From the NCBI GenBank assembly GCA_001970855.1, contig LSSN01005919.1:1-50612 (forward strand): a stretch of DNA of 50,612 nucleotides, given 5' to 3'. The notes beneath the pieces were generated by a model. It saw nothing but the letters and a program-made list of their open reading frames with translations, was not told where the DNA came from and did no database searches. Origin of the DNA: Smittium culicis (lineage: Eukaryota; Kickxellomycota; Harpellomycetes; Harpellales; Legeriomycetaceae). Shown in pieces: positions 1 through 10,156 of the stretch (position 1 is the first letter of the stretch; each line of letters starts with the position of its first letter). The translations under genes and the position numbers were made by a program.

Positions 1-52
1 TGAATCAGGTAACCTATTAGACACTACCTCCTAATATAGTTTGCTAATATAG

Positions 53-1070
53 ACGAAGCTGTTTATTAGGGAAGCTTCAACAGAAAAATTCCCTCTTGAA
101 GTAATGTCACATCTTGAAGCTGCCTTCATTATAGAGTATCTCTGATACGTTTTAGAGTTGAATTTAAAATTGAGTATAATTTTGGGGGATGATAGCGGAC
201 CAAAATTATATGCTTTTGCAGGCGGGCTATTTTATGATTTTTGTCGAATTAAAGGTATATCAAACGAAGAAAATTGCAATCTAGCTTCTGTAAAAGAGAA
301 AAATAATGGGGAATTCCTGAGTTAGTACAAGTAGAGATTTGTTGCCAATTATATTTTGCTCTCAGCTCGATGTGCTATTAAAAAAGCGAAAGATTTTGGG
401 AGGCGATCTTTAATTTCGGCCAAAACGCGTGACTATATGTATTTTTATTTAATAAGCGTTTTTTGGGATGATGGGCCAGTTACAGTCATGATATTCAGCA
501 ATCATCTGACCAGACTAACCAATTGGATCAAATGAGATATAGCGTAGACTGAAATTGGGAAATAGATGAGATTTGCGTCGATTTATTATTTTTTATTGAT
601 GACTTTTCAGGGGTATTCGATGATTTTGGATAGCCAATTCCAGCCAACAATGCGCAGAGAAAATAGTAGAATATCCAAACCAGAAGATGTATTGGCACCC
701 TAGCATTTGCGAGCAAATGGATCATTAGAATATAAACTATCAGCGAATAACAGAAAGAGTGCAGGATACACATAGTTTTAAATGGATAGATGATTTTAAT
801 TTGTTTGTTAAAAAGAGCTGATTTATTTAGAGCGTTCCTATACGCCCAAAAAGCAAAAAAAAAAAAATCATCAAAACATTCCAATAAAAAATATAGAAAA
901 TAAGCGCCAATTGTGCAGCGTTTTTGGTAAATTAGATCTAGAAGTAAACTCGCATTTGATTCCTAAAAGAAAATCAGCGGCTAATACACCCTTTAGTAAA
1001 AATCGAATGTCAGCAAATAAACGACTATGCACACTTTGTAAAGAAAATTTGCCCTTAAAATCAGAAAAGT
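53..1070 (+). pseudogene. Decayed reading frame, unrecognised protein
   Basis: One reading frame (codons starting at 53) reads as protein-like sequence for about 1 kb, interrupted only by in-frame stops (143, 323, 332, 533, 545, 563, 701, 773 and several to about 810) and by no frameshift. Protein-like blocks include FPLEVMSHL near 90 (loosely F-box-like), LGDDSGPKLYAFAGGLFYDF near 180, and a basic Cys-containing block at about 812-1070 with RQLCSVFGKLDLE and KRLCTLCKENLPLK. The last block ends just before a donor-like GTGAGT at about 1069. It may be an old gene or transposon protein killed by point mutations, or partly a real multi-exon gene whose introns I cannot place. No family was recognised. 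An opposite-strand ORF (528-884) overlaps it and I judge it spurious. Confidence 0.3.
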
Positions 1071-1144
1071 GAGTTTCACTAATGATTTATTATTTATTTT
1101 CTTTGTCAAAGTTTCACCCTAAATAAATATGGCTAATTTGTGAG

Positions 1145-1153
1145 TATATAAGG
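1145..1153 (+). promoter_or_regulatory. TATA-box-like element
   Basis: TATATAAGG lies about 105 bp upstream of the ATG at 1258 in an otherwise A-rich leader. The position and match are consistent with a core promoter for the small gene that follows, which is the only functional support for it. Confidence 0.45.
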
Positions 1154-1257
1154 CTAAACAAAGCAAATAAAACCCATAAAACAGTAAAAAGTATTACAAG
1201 TAATTTAATATTTCGCTTTAAAAGAGCTTTACTATCTAAACAGAAAACAAATTAACA

Positions 1258-1563
1258 ATGGACGATTTTACATGCGTGAATGCTACAATGAAAGTATGCC
1301 CTAACGGGGAAATAACATCTTTCAGGGAGGTCAATGACATGAAATACTTGACAGCTGATTGTGGCCCAGATTCGACTACCTATACAGTTATTCGTGACCC
1401 AAATACAAGAGGTTATGCATGCTACAATACCACAACAGGAGGATTTATAGTTGGCCAAGATCCATTTATAAATCCAAATGGCTCAATGGGAAAGCTCTCA
1501 GTAAACAAGCTTTTCATTTCAGTACTGATGCTCAGCTGCCTTTTCTTAGCTACTGCCCACTAA
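1258..1563 (+). CDS. Small Cys-containing protein with hydrophobic C-terminal tail
   Basis: A 101-aa single-exon ORF starting at an ATG in an A-rich context (acaATGG). An in-frame stop at 1237 rules out upstream extension in this frame. The body has four spaced Cys (residues 6, 14, 35, 55), N-glycosylation-like sequons (NAT, NTT, NGS) and a polar stretch ending in NPNGSMGK. It is followed by about 15 hydrophobic residues (LFISVLMLSCLFLA) and a short tail. The C-terminus resembles a GPI-attachment signal or a tail anchor. No N-terminal signal peptide is visible, so either a signal-peptide exon is missing or the protein is tail-anchored. A TATA-like box lies about 105 bp upstream. Family not recognised. 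The base composition is less AT-biased than the surroundings, supporting coding. Confidence 0.5.
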   Translation: MDDFTCVNATMKVCPNGEITSFREVNDMKYLTADCGPDSTTYTVIRDPNTRGYACYNTTTGGFIVGQDPFINPNGSMGKLSVNKLFISVLMLSCLFLATAH

Positions 1564-2363
1564 ATTTAGTCAGCCGCGTTAATTACACGGAAACCGAACT
1601 TTAAATACATTAAATAATTAAAGAAATGATACTAGGAGCTTGGATAACGCGAGCGGTAAAACAATAAGAAAAAATTAAAACACGCTAATCGAATCTAGCT
1701 CATTAGTGTTTTAAGAGTCGCATTATTCTTAGATTTTTTTTTACACTTGTGAAATGTATATATTATACCCATATAAATTTTATAATAAACCCATTATTAA
1801 CTGTACGAATAGAATGGCCTAGCTATACTGCCCAGTTATCCATAGCTATTTTCAATCACAAAGAAAGTATGAATAATGCCCTCAGCTGAAACAATAGTTT
1901 TCTAGATAACGAAAATATAAGCAATTTCACACGATTAATTTTTTTATATAGATACTTTAATATTTTTAATTGTAAAATCAAGGTTAAAATATATGGATTA
2001 GTTTTTTTTTATTGAACAATGGAGTGATTCTGAATTTGGATAAAAAAATGATTATAGCAATATGATATCAATGTGAATTTATATAATGTACGAAAGTTCC
2101 ATAATAGATATCAAAGCCGTTAAATTGGCAGGTGGAGTTGAAGGTTTTGGCTATGCAGATTGAAGAAAAGTTTGGTTTTTTTTTAAACCATAGTCTACAA
2201 TAAGTGTAAAATAAAATAAAAAAGCGTACCATTCAACGTTTGGTTAAATATATTAATAGTGGTAGTATGATTCGCCAGGCTTGTTTTTAATTAAAGGAAT
2301 ATTTAATTTGTCGGTTTTTTTGATATTAATGTAGTAAAGGGTCAATATAGAGCCCATGTAAGT
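1564..2363. other. Intergenic spacer
   Basis: This is the spacer between the small gene's stop and the metacaspase A stop codon. It is AT-rich with T-runs (for example near 1733 and 2003). I see no coding frame, RNA gene or repeat in it. It must contain the 3' ends of both convergent transcripts. Confidence 0.5.
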
Positions 2364-4798
2364 TTACATAATAAATATGGTATCCATATCCATGAGTCTA
2401 CCCGTGCTAAGTTGTGGTAGCTGCGTGTACTTCTCAGCAAGCCTTGCTCTTATATCTTTCAAGAGCTGTACATATGTCTGGTGCGGATTTTCATACAAGC
2501 TACTTGTAAGCGCCCAAGACATAGCACCAGTGAAACTAAGGTCCTCTTTTGCGTCGGCAGAAGTTTGGGTATCCTTGCATCCCGAAAACATAATTACATC
2601 GCCAATAGATGATTTTTCGTTTCTGGCCTTTTCTATCAGCTGGTCACCGGAAATCAATGACCTTACAGATAAGGTCAAACCGCCAAGCGCAGATTCGATG
2701 TCTCCTTTCAAGTAGGCCAAACCAGCATCCTTAATGGACGAGCCAGCAACTTTGAGTCCAGTGTCGTATTTTAGTTTGCCGTTTGTGCCATATTTGAATG
2801 GGAGGGAAAGAGCAGAAGCGGAATGGCAGCAATCATAAATAGCTGTTAAACGACTTCCTGCGGGTAAAGGACGAACCATAATCGCGTTCATGTCCTATTA
2901 AAAAACGAAAATAAAAAATTCAAGTAAAAGGGTGGCTAAAAGTTTAAATATAAGTAAAGAAATGAGTACATCATCGATAATTTGGCCGTTTTCTTCAAAG
3001 TCCAAAGGGCAGATAGTATCATCTTGTCCATCAATTTCGTCTCCTGTTGTACTCTCAATCTTCAATAGTATAAAAGTAAATTGGGTTAATAAGATATTAA
3101 TAAATATGAAAATATATAAAGGTAAAAGGCAGAAGTGCGTTGATATTGAATTAGAATGTTATATAAATTGAGTACTCTGCTTCCGTGACCAGAGAAATGG
3201 AAAAAGAAGGAGTCGTTTGGTTGGGCATCATGGACTAGCCATTTCATGGCTTTTAGGATATTTTCTCTAGTGGGTAATCGGTTGGGGTTCTTTTGATCAT
3301 CAGTTAAGATAACCATATCAGCTTCTTTGAATTCGAAATGTTCCATAATGAACTTTTTCATTCTATGGACATCGTTAATGCAACCTATATGGAAGAAATA
3401 TCAAGGTGAGAAATTGAGTGATTTTGAGTAAAAAATAAAAGAGGGAAATACCTTTTAAACGGTATTTGGTGTTGATGTAGTTTATTCCGATGAGTAAAGC
3501 TCTTTTTCTTCCATTGCAATTCGAGAGCTGTAAATTCGAGCAATAATTCTGTAAATATTGGGGAACATTTTCGTGGTACGGGACATTACCTGAAAAATTT
3601 GGGTCAGTTTGATATTCACTGGGCGATTGAGCGGGTTTTTGAAATTCAGGGAATTGCATACCATGATAATTTATTTCGTTATACGCAACTGGTTGGACGT
3701 ACGAATTGACAGGTGGGGCCATGCCCCAGTCACCCATACTGCTGCCTTTATACGACCCATACTGACTACCATATTGGTCTGGTTGGCTTAAGTAATTTTG
3801 GCTGTCCTTATAAGTGTTGTATTGATTGTCAGGCACGTCGTTGCCATAACTTCCCTGACTCAAGTGGCCATTATAATTACCCTGATTCTCATAGCCATTA
3901 TAATTGCTCTGATCCTGATAGCCATTATGATTGCTCTGGTTCTGATAGCCGTTGTAACTTCCCTGATTCTGGTAGCTGTTGTAACTTCCCTGATTCTGAT
4001 AGCCGTTGTAACTTCCCTGATTCTGGTAGCCGTTATAATTTCCTTGATTTTCATAACCATTATAATTGCTTTGGTTATTATTGATACTAGTAACAATGGC
4101 TGACTTGTCTAAACTGCCATTATATTCAGCTGAGTAGCTGTAATTGTTGCTTTGGTACTGATAATTATAATTTTGGGTTTGTGAGTAGTTCTGTTGGTTG
4201 TACTGGTTATCTTGAACATAGGCTCTATTGTCGTTGTATTGATATTGGTAAGAAGTCTGCTCATTCGTTGTGAAAGAGTTTTCATACCCGTTATAGTTTT
4301 CATTTGGCTGGGAGTAGCTGTGATTATATGGATTATCCGGTTGAGTGTCAGGATTTGAGATTTGTGAGCTGGAGTACTGGTTACTATTATTTGAAATAGG
4401 ATCGTTTCCTTGATATTGAAGTCCTCGATCTTGGCTAAAATCATTTTTAGGCGAGTCATTGGGATAGCTATTTCTAGGATTGGTATAGCTCGAGTCAATA
4501 GGGTAAGATTCATTTTGGGTTATTTCCAAAGGTGTGTTTTTGTACAAATTTACATCAGGCCTATTAAGAAATTATCGTTCAAGTTAATTAATCAGCAAAA
4601 AGCTTAAATAAAAAATGAAGATTTAGATAAAGATGAGATAATCAGAGGGAGCAGATGAATAGTACATTACATTGTTAGATTTTGGGGTATGAGGTTAGGA
4701 TCGTTCGAATATGCAGAGTCATCTAAGTACTGCGGATTTTTATATTGTTTACACTGATAATTATTGTTATACGGATACTCGTTGTTTTGGTAACTCAT
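2364..4798 (-). CDS. Metacaspase A (type I, Q/N/Y/G-rich prodomain)
   Basis: Caspase-like cysteine protease of clan CD, family C14. Metacaspases cleave after Arg/Lys and act in fungal stress response, proteostasis and cell death. Model: exons 4671-4798, 3452-4560, 3176-3384, 2970-3059, 2364-2894 (688 aa, all GT-AG; exon 1 ends AT and exon 2 starts G to make Met43). The prodomain (about 1-380) is rich in N, Q, Y, S and G and carries a 9-residue tandem repeat (residues 208-279). The p20 domain begins near [13 protein letters not shown]. The catalytic dyad is His479 in SGHGSR and Cys535 in [12 protein letters not shown]. The paralogue at 17926-19889 has [12 protein letters not shown] instead, so this copy has Gly to Ala and Asp to Ser changes beside the active site. 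Introns match the paralogue in phase, and exons 3-5 match it in length. Activity is likely but not certain. Confidence 0.93.
3852..4067 (-). repeat. Coding 27-bp tandem repeat in metacaspase A prodomain
   Basis: Eight consecutive 9-residue units of consensus [NS]YNGY[EQ]NQ[GS] (27 bp each) lie at residues 208-279 of metacaspase A. Units include [27 protein letters not shown] and the degenerate NYNGHLSQG. An isolated NYNGYEN occurs earlier in the prodomain. The composition is prion-like and low in complexity. The repeat probably arose by unequal exchange and is likely length-polymorphic. Confidence 0.9.
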
Positions 4799-6264
4799 TT
4801 GTCATTTTATTTTTACAAAGAAGGGTGTATACCTGTTATAAATCGTTGAAATAAAATGTTATAACGACTTGGACTATTTATATATAGAGAAGGAATATGC
4901 GTGTTGTTTGTATTGGATAACAGAGTACCGGAATAAAGGGGAAAATAATGCAATATACTACGTAGATTTGTGTAATAGCGCCTTTTCTAAAAGCTATATT
5001 AATTGTACAGTTTATAAGCGAGTCACTAGAAAGAAGTATATAGTTGTTGCGTTCTAATTAATTATCTGCAAATAGTGTGCTAATGTCAGCGTTCCATTTT
5101 AGTCGCAAGATATGTTTTTTATAAGCAAATAATAAGCTATATTCAGCTTTACTATTTGAATCTCGATAATTTTTAGCTGGATTATTAGTTATTTTTGTGT
5201 AAATGGAGCTGCCAATTGCACCTTTGCTTTAAGGTTGCATATCAGTTCACAGGATCATCTATAAAAAATTTTATTGGGTAGATATGTTGGGGGGCTTTTG
5301 GTTTTTAGCAGCGGTTAGTTACCCAACAATCAACTTATTAAAACTGGGGCCTTTGTTGAGACTGCTCTAATTAAAAAATACATTTCAATCCAATAGACTT
5401 TTATTGTTTAAGCACACACCCACTTCTTAGGATTAGAAAGCATTACATTTTCTAATTACAGATTCATACAGATCTTAATGAGCATAAATGTAATCACCAA
5501 ATAGATAAAGAAGTTCGATATCAGTGCTAAATAAACAGTTCGGTCATAAAAATCAAGGCATGCTTAATTAGAAATAGTTTACAATTGGGTTTTTATGAAA
5601 AAATTAGACGTACTTACAACGGAATATGAGCTTTAAAATGCTTAGTCAGGCAAATTGGATGGAATTTACTTTTATGATTTATTTTACTAGATAGTATATA
5701 TTTTAACGAGTCGATCAATTTAGTGCAAATTATTTGATTTATATTAATAAACACAATACATTTCAGGGGTACGTTGATTATTAATTGTTACGTGCTTCGT
5801 GCTTGAGTGTTACTTTTAGCGTTCCCGAATTATAAAAAAAGGCGTATTGGTTTATACTGAGGAAAACATAAGCAATACATAACTAGTTACTATGTACGGC
5901 AATAAAGGATGTAATTCATGATATGATGAAGGAAGAGATTGGAATCAAAGGTGCGTAATAAAATAAATAATTATTCCAAGCCTCTTTTACTTTACAGCGA
6001 TTATTTTCAAGGCCTTAAAATTTTAAAAGTTAAAATGGATGGGCGATTTTAGTAAAGCAAAGTAATAGTAAAAGTTGCTATTTGCTTTATAGTAAGCAAT
6101 AAAAGAACTTTGAAATAGCAAATATACAATTGATTTATAATGTGTAAAGCTTGCAAAGCTGCGGAGTTTAGGGATTTGTAAACTTTATTTCGTTTACCCT
6201 TTCACGGGAATTAGAAAATTTTAGAACTGCAAAATATAGCTAACTATTTTATGAAAAATTATTT

Positions 6265-6389
6265 AACTCCGAGCCTTAAAAGAATTATTGGTATTTTGCT
6301 AAATATAAGCAAATCATAAATTTACTTTTAAACCTTAAACGAATCATAAGATTCATTTTTTCAAAAAGTGTTGGACGGGAAAGGATTAA
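6265..6389 (-). mobile_element. Truncated copy of 197-bp TTAA MITE (reverse)
   Basis: Matches the reverse-orientation copy at 31803-31999 from the CCGAGCCTTAAA segment to the terminal GGGAAAGGATTAA. The far end is missing. It lies head-to-head with the full copy at 6433-6629, creating the palindrome at 6327-6495. Confidence 0.75.
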
Positions 6390-6495
6390 TAGCATATTTG
6401 GTACATTTGTTTGAGGAGTGGAACGCTCTCTATTAGCCCTTTCCCGTCAAACACTTTTTGAAAAAATGAATCTTATGATTCGTTTAAGGTTTAAA
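6327..6495. repeat. 63-bp near-perfect inverted repeat with 43-bp loop
   Basis: The arms 6327-6389 and 6433-6495 are reverse complements with about 3 mismatches (the inner ends differ, e.g. GTTGGACGGG against GTTTGACGGG). The structure comes from two MITE copies meeting head-to-head. If transcribed it would form a long hairpin. Confidence 0.92.
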
Positions 6496-6629
6496 AACAG
6501 ACTTATTATTTGTTTTTATTTTAAAATGTACCAATATTTATTGAAGCCTCTGTATTAAAGTGTTTTAATTTATCATAATTGTCTATATTTAGAGGATCAA
6601 AAATAGTCTACCGCCATTGAAAAGAGTAA
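6433..6629 (+). mobile_element. 197-bp TTAA-flanked MITE, copy 1
   Basis: The ends are TTAGCCCTTTCCCGTC and CATTGAAAAGAGTAA, diverged from the TTAA...TTAA ends of the other copies but with exactly the same span (197 bp including both 4-bp ends). Internal landmarks shared with the other copies are GATTCGTTT, CCAATATTT, TTAAAGT and AAAAATAGTCTACCGCC. Confidence 0.85.
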
Positions 6630-6780
6630 CTATATTTGATAGACCAAAAATAGCCTACCACCAGATAAAGGGATAAAAAATTTAATTTATTGATACGTTG
6701 ATGGGTTTCAAAGCTAATTTAAAATTTGAAGTAACTCTGATATATACCAATAAATGATTGAGCCTCGGAATTATATTATT
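6630..6780 (+). mobile_element. MITE fragments of the same family
   Basis: 6630-6680 matches the 3' end of the 197-bp element (TAGACCAAAAATAGCCTACC then an AAAGGGATAA end). About 6748-6780 matches its middle (CCAATAAATGATTGAGCCTCGG against CCAATATTTCTTAAAGACTCGG in the 39.3-kb copy). They look like leftovers of further nested insertions. Confidence 0.5.
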
Positions 6781-6972
6781 TATATTGTAACTAATTTACT
6801 AGATATGGCAGGTCATAAACAGTATTCTGGCTGTGAAATAGTTAATAAGCCAGAGAATGAATGTGGAGATCTATACCCAATGAAATAGCGGATCATTGCA
6901 AGGCAAAAAGGAATTCTTAGCGACTTGAAGTTAGCTTGAATGAGTTTTGCACTATAAATGGGCCTCTATCAG

Positions 6973-7169
6973 TTAACCTTTTACCATCCAAAACCCTTTG
7001 AAAAAATCAAATTTATGATTCGTTTATGATTTATATGTATAATTACTATTAGCTATTAATCAACTATAAACCAATAATTCTTATAGCCCAGGAATTAAAG
7101 TATTTTTATTGAACACAGTTGGCTATATTTGGCAGACCAAAAGTAGTCAATAGCCTGTGAAAGGGTTAA
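6973..7169 (+). mobile_element. 197-bp TTAA-flanked MITE, copy 2
   Basis: Runs from TTAACCTTTTACCATCC to CCTGTGAAAGGGTTAA. It is bounded by TTAA on both sides, 197 bp inclusive. It shares the AAAAATC...ATGATTCGTTTATGATTTA segment and the GTTGGCTATATTTGGCAGAC segment with the other copies. It has no coding capacity. The TTAA flanks suggest mobilisation by a piggyBac-type transposase. Confidence 0.9.
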
Positions 7170-8747
7170 ACTGTGAGAGTGCATGATGTATTGGCTCACA
7201 GAAATCAAGCAGCAAATAGAGGGCCATGATTTAAAAGCTTACTATAGTAGGGATTTTTAGCAGGTGATAAGGTACAGGAGATGAATGAAATAAAAAAAAA
7301 GTTAAAAAAGTTTGACAGAACAGGTGTTCAGCTGACAGGGCCAATAGTGATATTTAATAATCGGTTGAATGATAGTGCGCCAATAGACCTTAGCTACTTG
7401 GTTTTATTTCTAATGTGTGTATAGAAATGAGCAAACTGATTTGTACAGAAGCAATAAATAGCAAAGATGTCTTGGCCAATTAGTTACCTCGGGGCGAATA
7501 CACATACTGCAAATACAGTGCGATCATTGGATAATACCAGCTTCTCTTAGTCTTTGAGTAGTACTGAGAATTTCTAAATAAGTGACGTACGTACTATAAA
7601 AGATAAATAGAGAAAAAAACGAAATATGAGCTATTTTTGCCACTGGCAGATTTATTAATGATTTACGTATTCAGTACAATCTATATTTACACATAGATGA
7701 AAATTGAGATTTGCTCTGCCAATAGGCATCGACTGATTGAATATGTATGTAATTTCACAATATTTGTGTAACAACTAAAAATTTTTGATTCAAAAATCAT
7801 CCGTGAGTCTTTTTTGCCATTGGACAGAGCTAACATTGTATATCAACTATAAGCAGTTCACTAAGCGTGTTTATTGGCGGATAAATAGTGTCCAAAATAT
7901 AGGTCGGAAGAATCCATCTACAGGCCAATTATCGTAGAATACTAAGTGTCTCAAATAATCCTTACAACATCCAATGAATATATATTGGTATTATTAGCTG
8001 ATTTTGTTGGAGCGCCCAATCAAGTATAGTGTATTAATTTTAATACTGCACTGTAAACTGCTTTTGAGCTGTCCACAAAAAATAGAATCTGAATTGCTAA
8101 TAATGCTCTACATTAAAATAACAATCTCTAAATATCATGCAGCCATTGGATAAGATTAAAATACAGGTTTGGTATAAGAATTGAATTTACGTTGAATATT
8201 ACTAATTGTTATTTAGTTGCAATTCGCACCGATTATTTTTTTGACCTTATTCATCTTTAAATGGAATTTCAAAATTACTATCTGAATTAGATATAAATTA
8301 TATATAACCAACACATTAGATCTGACAAGCACGCCTACTGATATATATATATATAATAAACACTCAATGCACTTACTAGATCTAAATCGCTATACCTACT
8401 ACTCATTTCAGATATTAGACCTTACTCCAAATACTACCTTATATTAATCTTACATTCCAGCTTATCCTTATTTATAAACTATAGGAGCTTGTTCTGTTTT
8501 TTTTTTCTCTCAGTAACTATAAACGCTTTATACCTCATACTAAAATACTATAATCTTACTATTCATATATACTTTTTAATTATTCAAAAACACTAGCCCT
8601 TTTTCACTACAGCAAGCCATTTCTGTTATATTGGTCTGCCTAATAATACGAAGTTGTTATATTCTCCCAAAATAAAAATATTTTGAACTTTTTCCAAAAA
8701 GAGTTATCTTCAACTCTAAAAAATAAAATAGATCATATTAATTAACA

Positions 8748-9566
8748 ATGAGTTCTTCTGACACAAGGAAGGTATCACTAAAAAAATACATTGCCGCAAA
8801 GCAACACGCAAAAGATAAGGATCTGGCAGTTCTCAACACATGTATGTGCTGCCAGAAACGCAAAGTTAAATGCGACAGTCTGAAACCAAGCTGTTCTAAC
8901 TGTAAAAGAAGGGGAGAATTATGCGAGTACCGCCGCTCGACAAGGTACAGAGTCACACCAGCCAAATCATCACTATCAAAACCTATGAGGGGTTCTTCCA
9001 TTGGCCACATACATTATTTCTGTCCAGAAAATAGTTTTGTTCACTCGTCAATTGGTTACACGCCCTCTAGCAATTTGATCAAGCCTCGAATCACAGCAGA
9101 TCCCATACATTTAGCCGCTCAACCTCACTCCAACGTGCCAGCCCATGCTTCTGTCTCGCCCTCGCGCGAAAGCATATCTAGTATCAGGACTCCTGGTTCC
9201 TCGGCTTATGGAGCAAGCCCTCGCCTCACCCATTTTGACTCATCTCCCGCAACGTGTTTGCACGGACTCGCGTCTGAATCCCTGTCAGATCATACTGGTA
9301 TATACCCTGACAGATATCACAACGCCAATAATTATTCTATGCCAGAACACCGAAGCTACACTTCCCAATCCAACACTTCCCTACCCACAGTCTACGGCCT
9401 TAATCAGTTCAAGCAACCCTCTGATCCTTCCTACAATAATTACTACAATCACATAAACTCTGTTCCTAATTCTGGCTCCTTACCTACCCTTTCCAAACCC
9501 TACAATTCCTCGCCTATTAGTCATAAGAGCATCTCAAAGATTTCTGTCTCCTTCCTAATCAACTAA
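8748..9566 (+). CDS. Zn2Cys6 (Gal4-type) transcription factor
   Basis: A 272-aa single-exon protein. A canonical fungal binuclear zinc cluster occupies residues 32-59: C32-x2-C35-x6-C42-x6-C49-x2-C52-x6-C59, with the basic run QKRKVK between Cys 2 and 3 and Pro47 in the loop, as in DNA-binding Zn2Cys6 domains. The basic segment after the cluster (YRRSTRYR) could be a linker or nuclear-localisation signal. The remainder is low-complexity, rich in Ser, Pro, Tyr and Asn, with no fungal_trans middle homology region and no obvious coiled coil for dimerisation. It is short for the family (often 500-1000 aa), so it may bind as a monomer or be a truncated or divergent member. The ATG at 8748 lies after a pyrimidine-rich leader. 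Target genes are unknown. Confidence 0.87.
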   Translation: MSSSDTRKVSLKKYIAAKQHAKDKDLAVLNTCMCCQKRKVKCDSLKPSCSNCKRRGELCEYRRSTRYRVTPAKSSLSKPMRGSSIGHIHYFCPENSFVHSSIGYTPSSNLIKPRITADPIHLAAQPHSNVPAHASVSPSRESISSIRTPGSSAYGASPRLTHFDSSPATCLHGLASESLSDHTGIYPDRYHNANNYSMPEHRSYTSQSNTSLPTVYGLNQFKQPSDPSYNNYYNHINSVPNSGSLPTLSKPYNSSPISHKSISKISVSFLIN

Positions 9567-10156
9567 AACATTAAAACCAGCTCTTACTTATGCACATTAT
9601 TGGCTGTGCCATTCAACTAACATCACTGTATTTTTATCCACTCTTTTTGACTCTTGCCCCTCTCAATTACATTTGTGATGATCACCTATCATCAAATACT
9701 TTAATCCTTCAAATTGCTTCTAATTAGTTCTCTAAAATCTTTATAATTGTACATAATTTCATTCCTATTTCTTATAAAATCATTTCCGTCTTTTTATTTC
9801 ACAATATCCATTAATATAAGATTATATAGCTATAATATTTCAAAAAACTTCACAATTTTAATTAATATAAATTCTGTCCAATCAAATCACACACTCTCTA
9901 TTTAATCTATTCTAAATAATCTTAATAATCTATAAGTGTCATTTCTCGAGACTTTTTTTTTTCCACACAAAAAGCTTTTAACTAACTCATAACATTCGCA
10001 TTTATAGTTGATTCATTTGGCCATTCTCTTTCTTTCTCTTTCCCCTTTCCCCTTTTCTCTTCGCGTTCCAAATCGAATACACATTGAACTACAACAGGCT
10101 AATATCGAAAAAATAAAACCAATCCAACTATTTCATCATCAACACAAAAAAAAAAG
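9567..10156. other. Intergenic region with CT-rich tract
   Basis: This holds the Zn2Cys6 3' region and the promoter of the palmitoyltransferase gene. A marked pyrimidine tract (runs of TTTC and CCCCTTT) spans about 10022-10066, roughly 100 bp before the start codon, and an A10-A11 tract directly precedes the ATG. No gene seen. Confidence 0.5.

Larger units (their letters stand above)
4799..8747. other. Long intergenic region with MITE cluster
   Basis: This is 3.9 kb between the metacaspase A start and the Zn2Cys6 gene, with no supportable gene. A short ORF at 4869-5057 has no coding character. It contains the 197-bp TTAA-flanked elements and fragments listed separately (6265-7169). From 7300 to 8200 there are recurring CCAAT/ATTGG-containing words (for example 7640, 7710, 7813, 8143) that could be the wreck of another element. 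An (AT)n run sits near 8341-8355. Confidence 0.5.

Noticed and set aside
528..884. 118-codon ORF on the minus strand with hydrophobic stretches
   Set aside because: Starts in a poly-T/Phe run, has low-complexity AT-driven composition, and overlaps a better coding-like frame on the plus strand.
53..1070. piggyBac transposase source for the TTAA MITEs
   Set aside because: The Cys-containing tail invites the comparison, but no DDE-domain motifs typical of piggyBac could be recognised in the frame.
3798..4103. Isoleucine/valine-rich plus-strand ORF of about 100 codons
   Set aside because: Antisense shadow of the 27-bp repeat array in the metacaspase A prodomain.
4869..5057. 62-codon plus-strand ORF upstream of metacaspase A
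   Set aside because: Composition is what AT-rich random sequence gives; no motif, no promoter and no neighbours supporting it.
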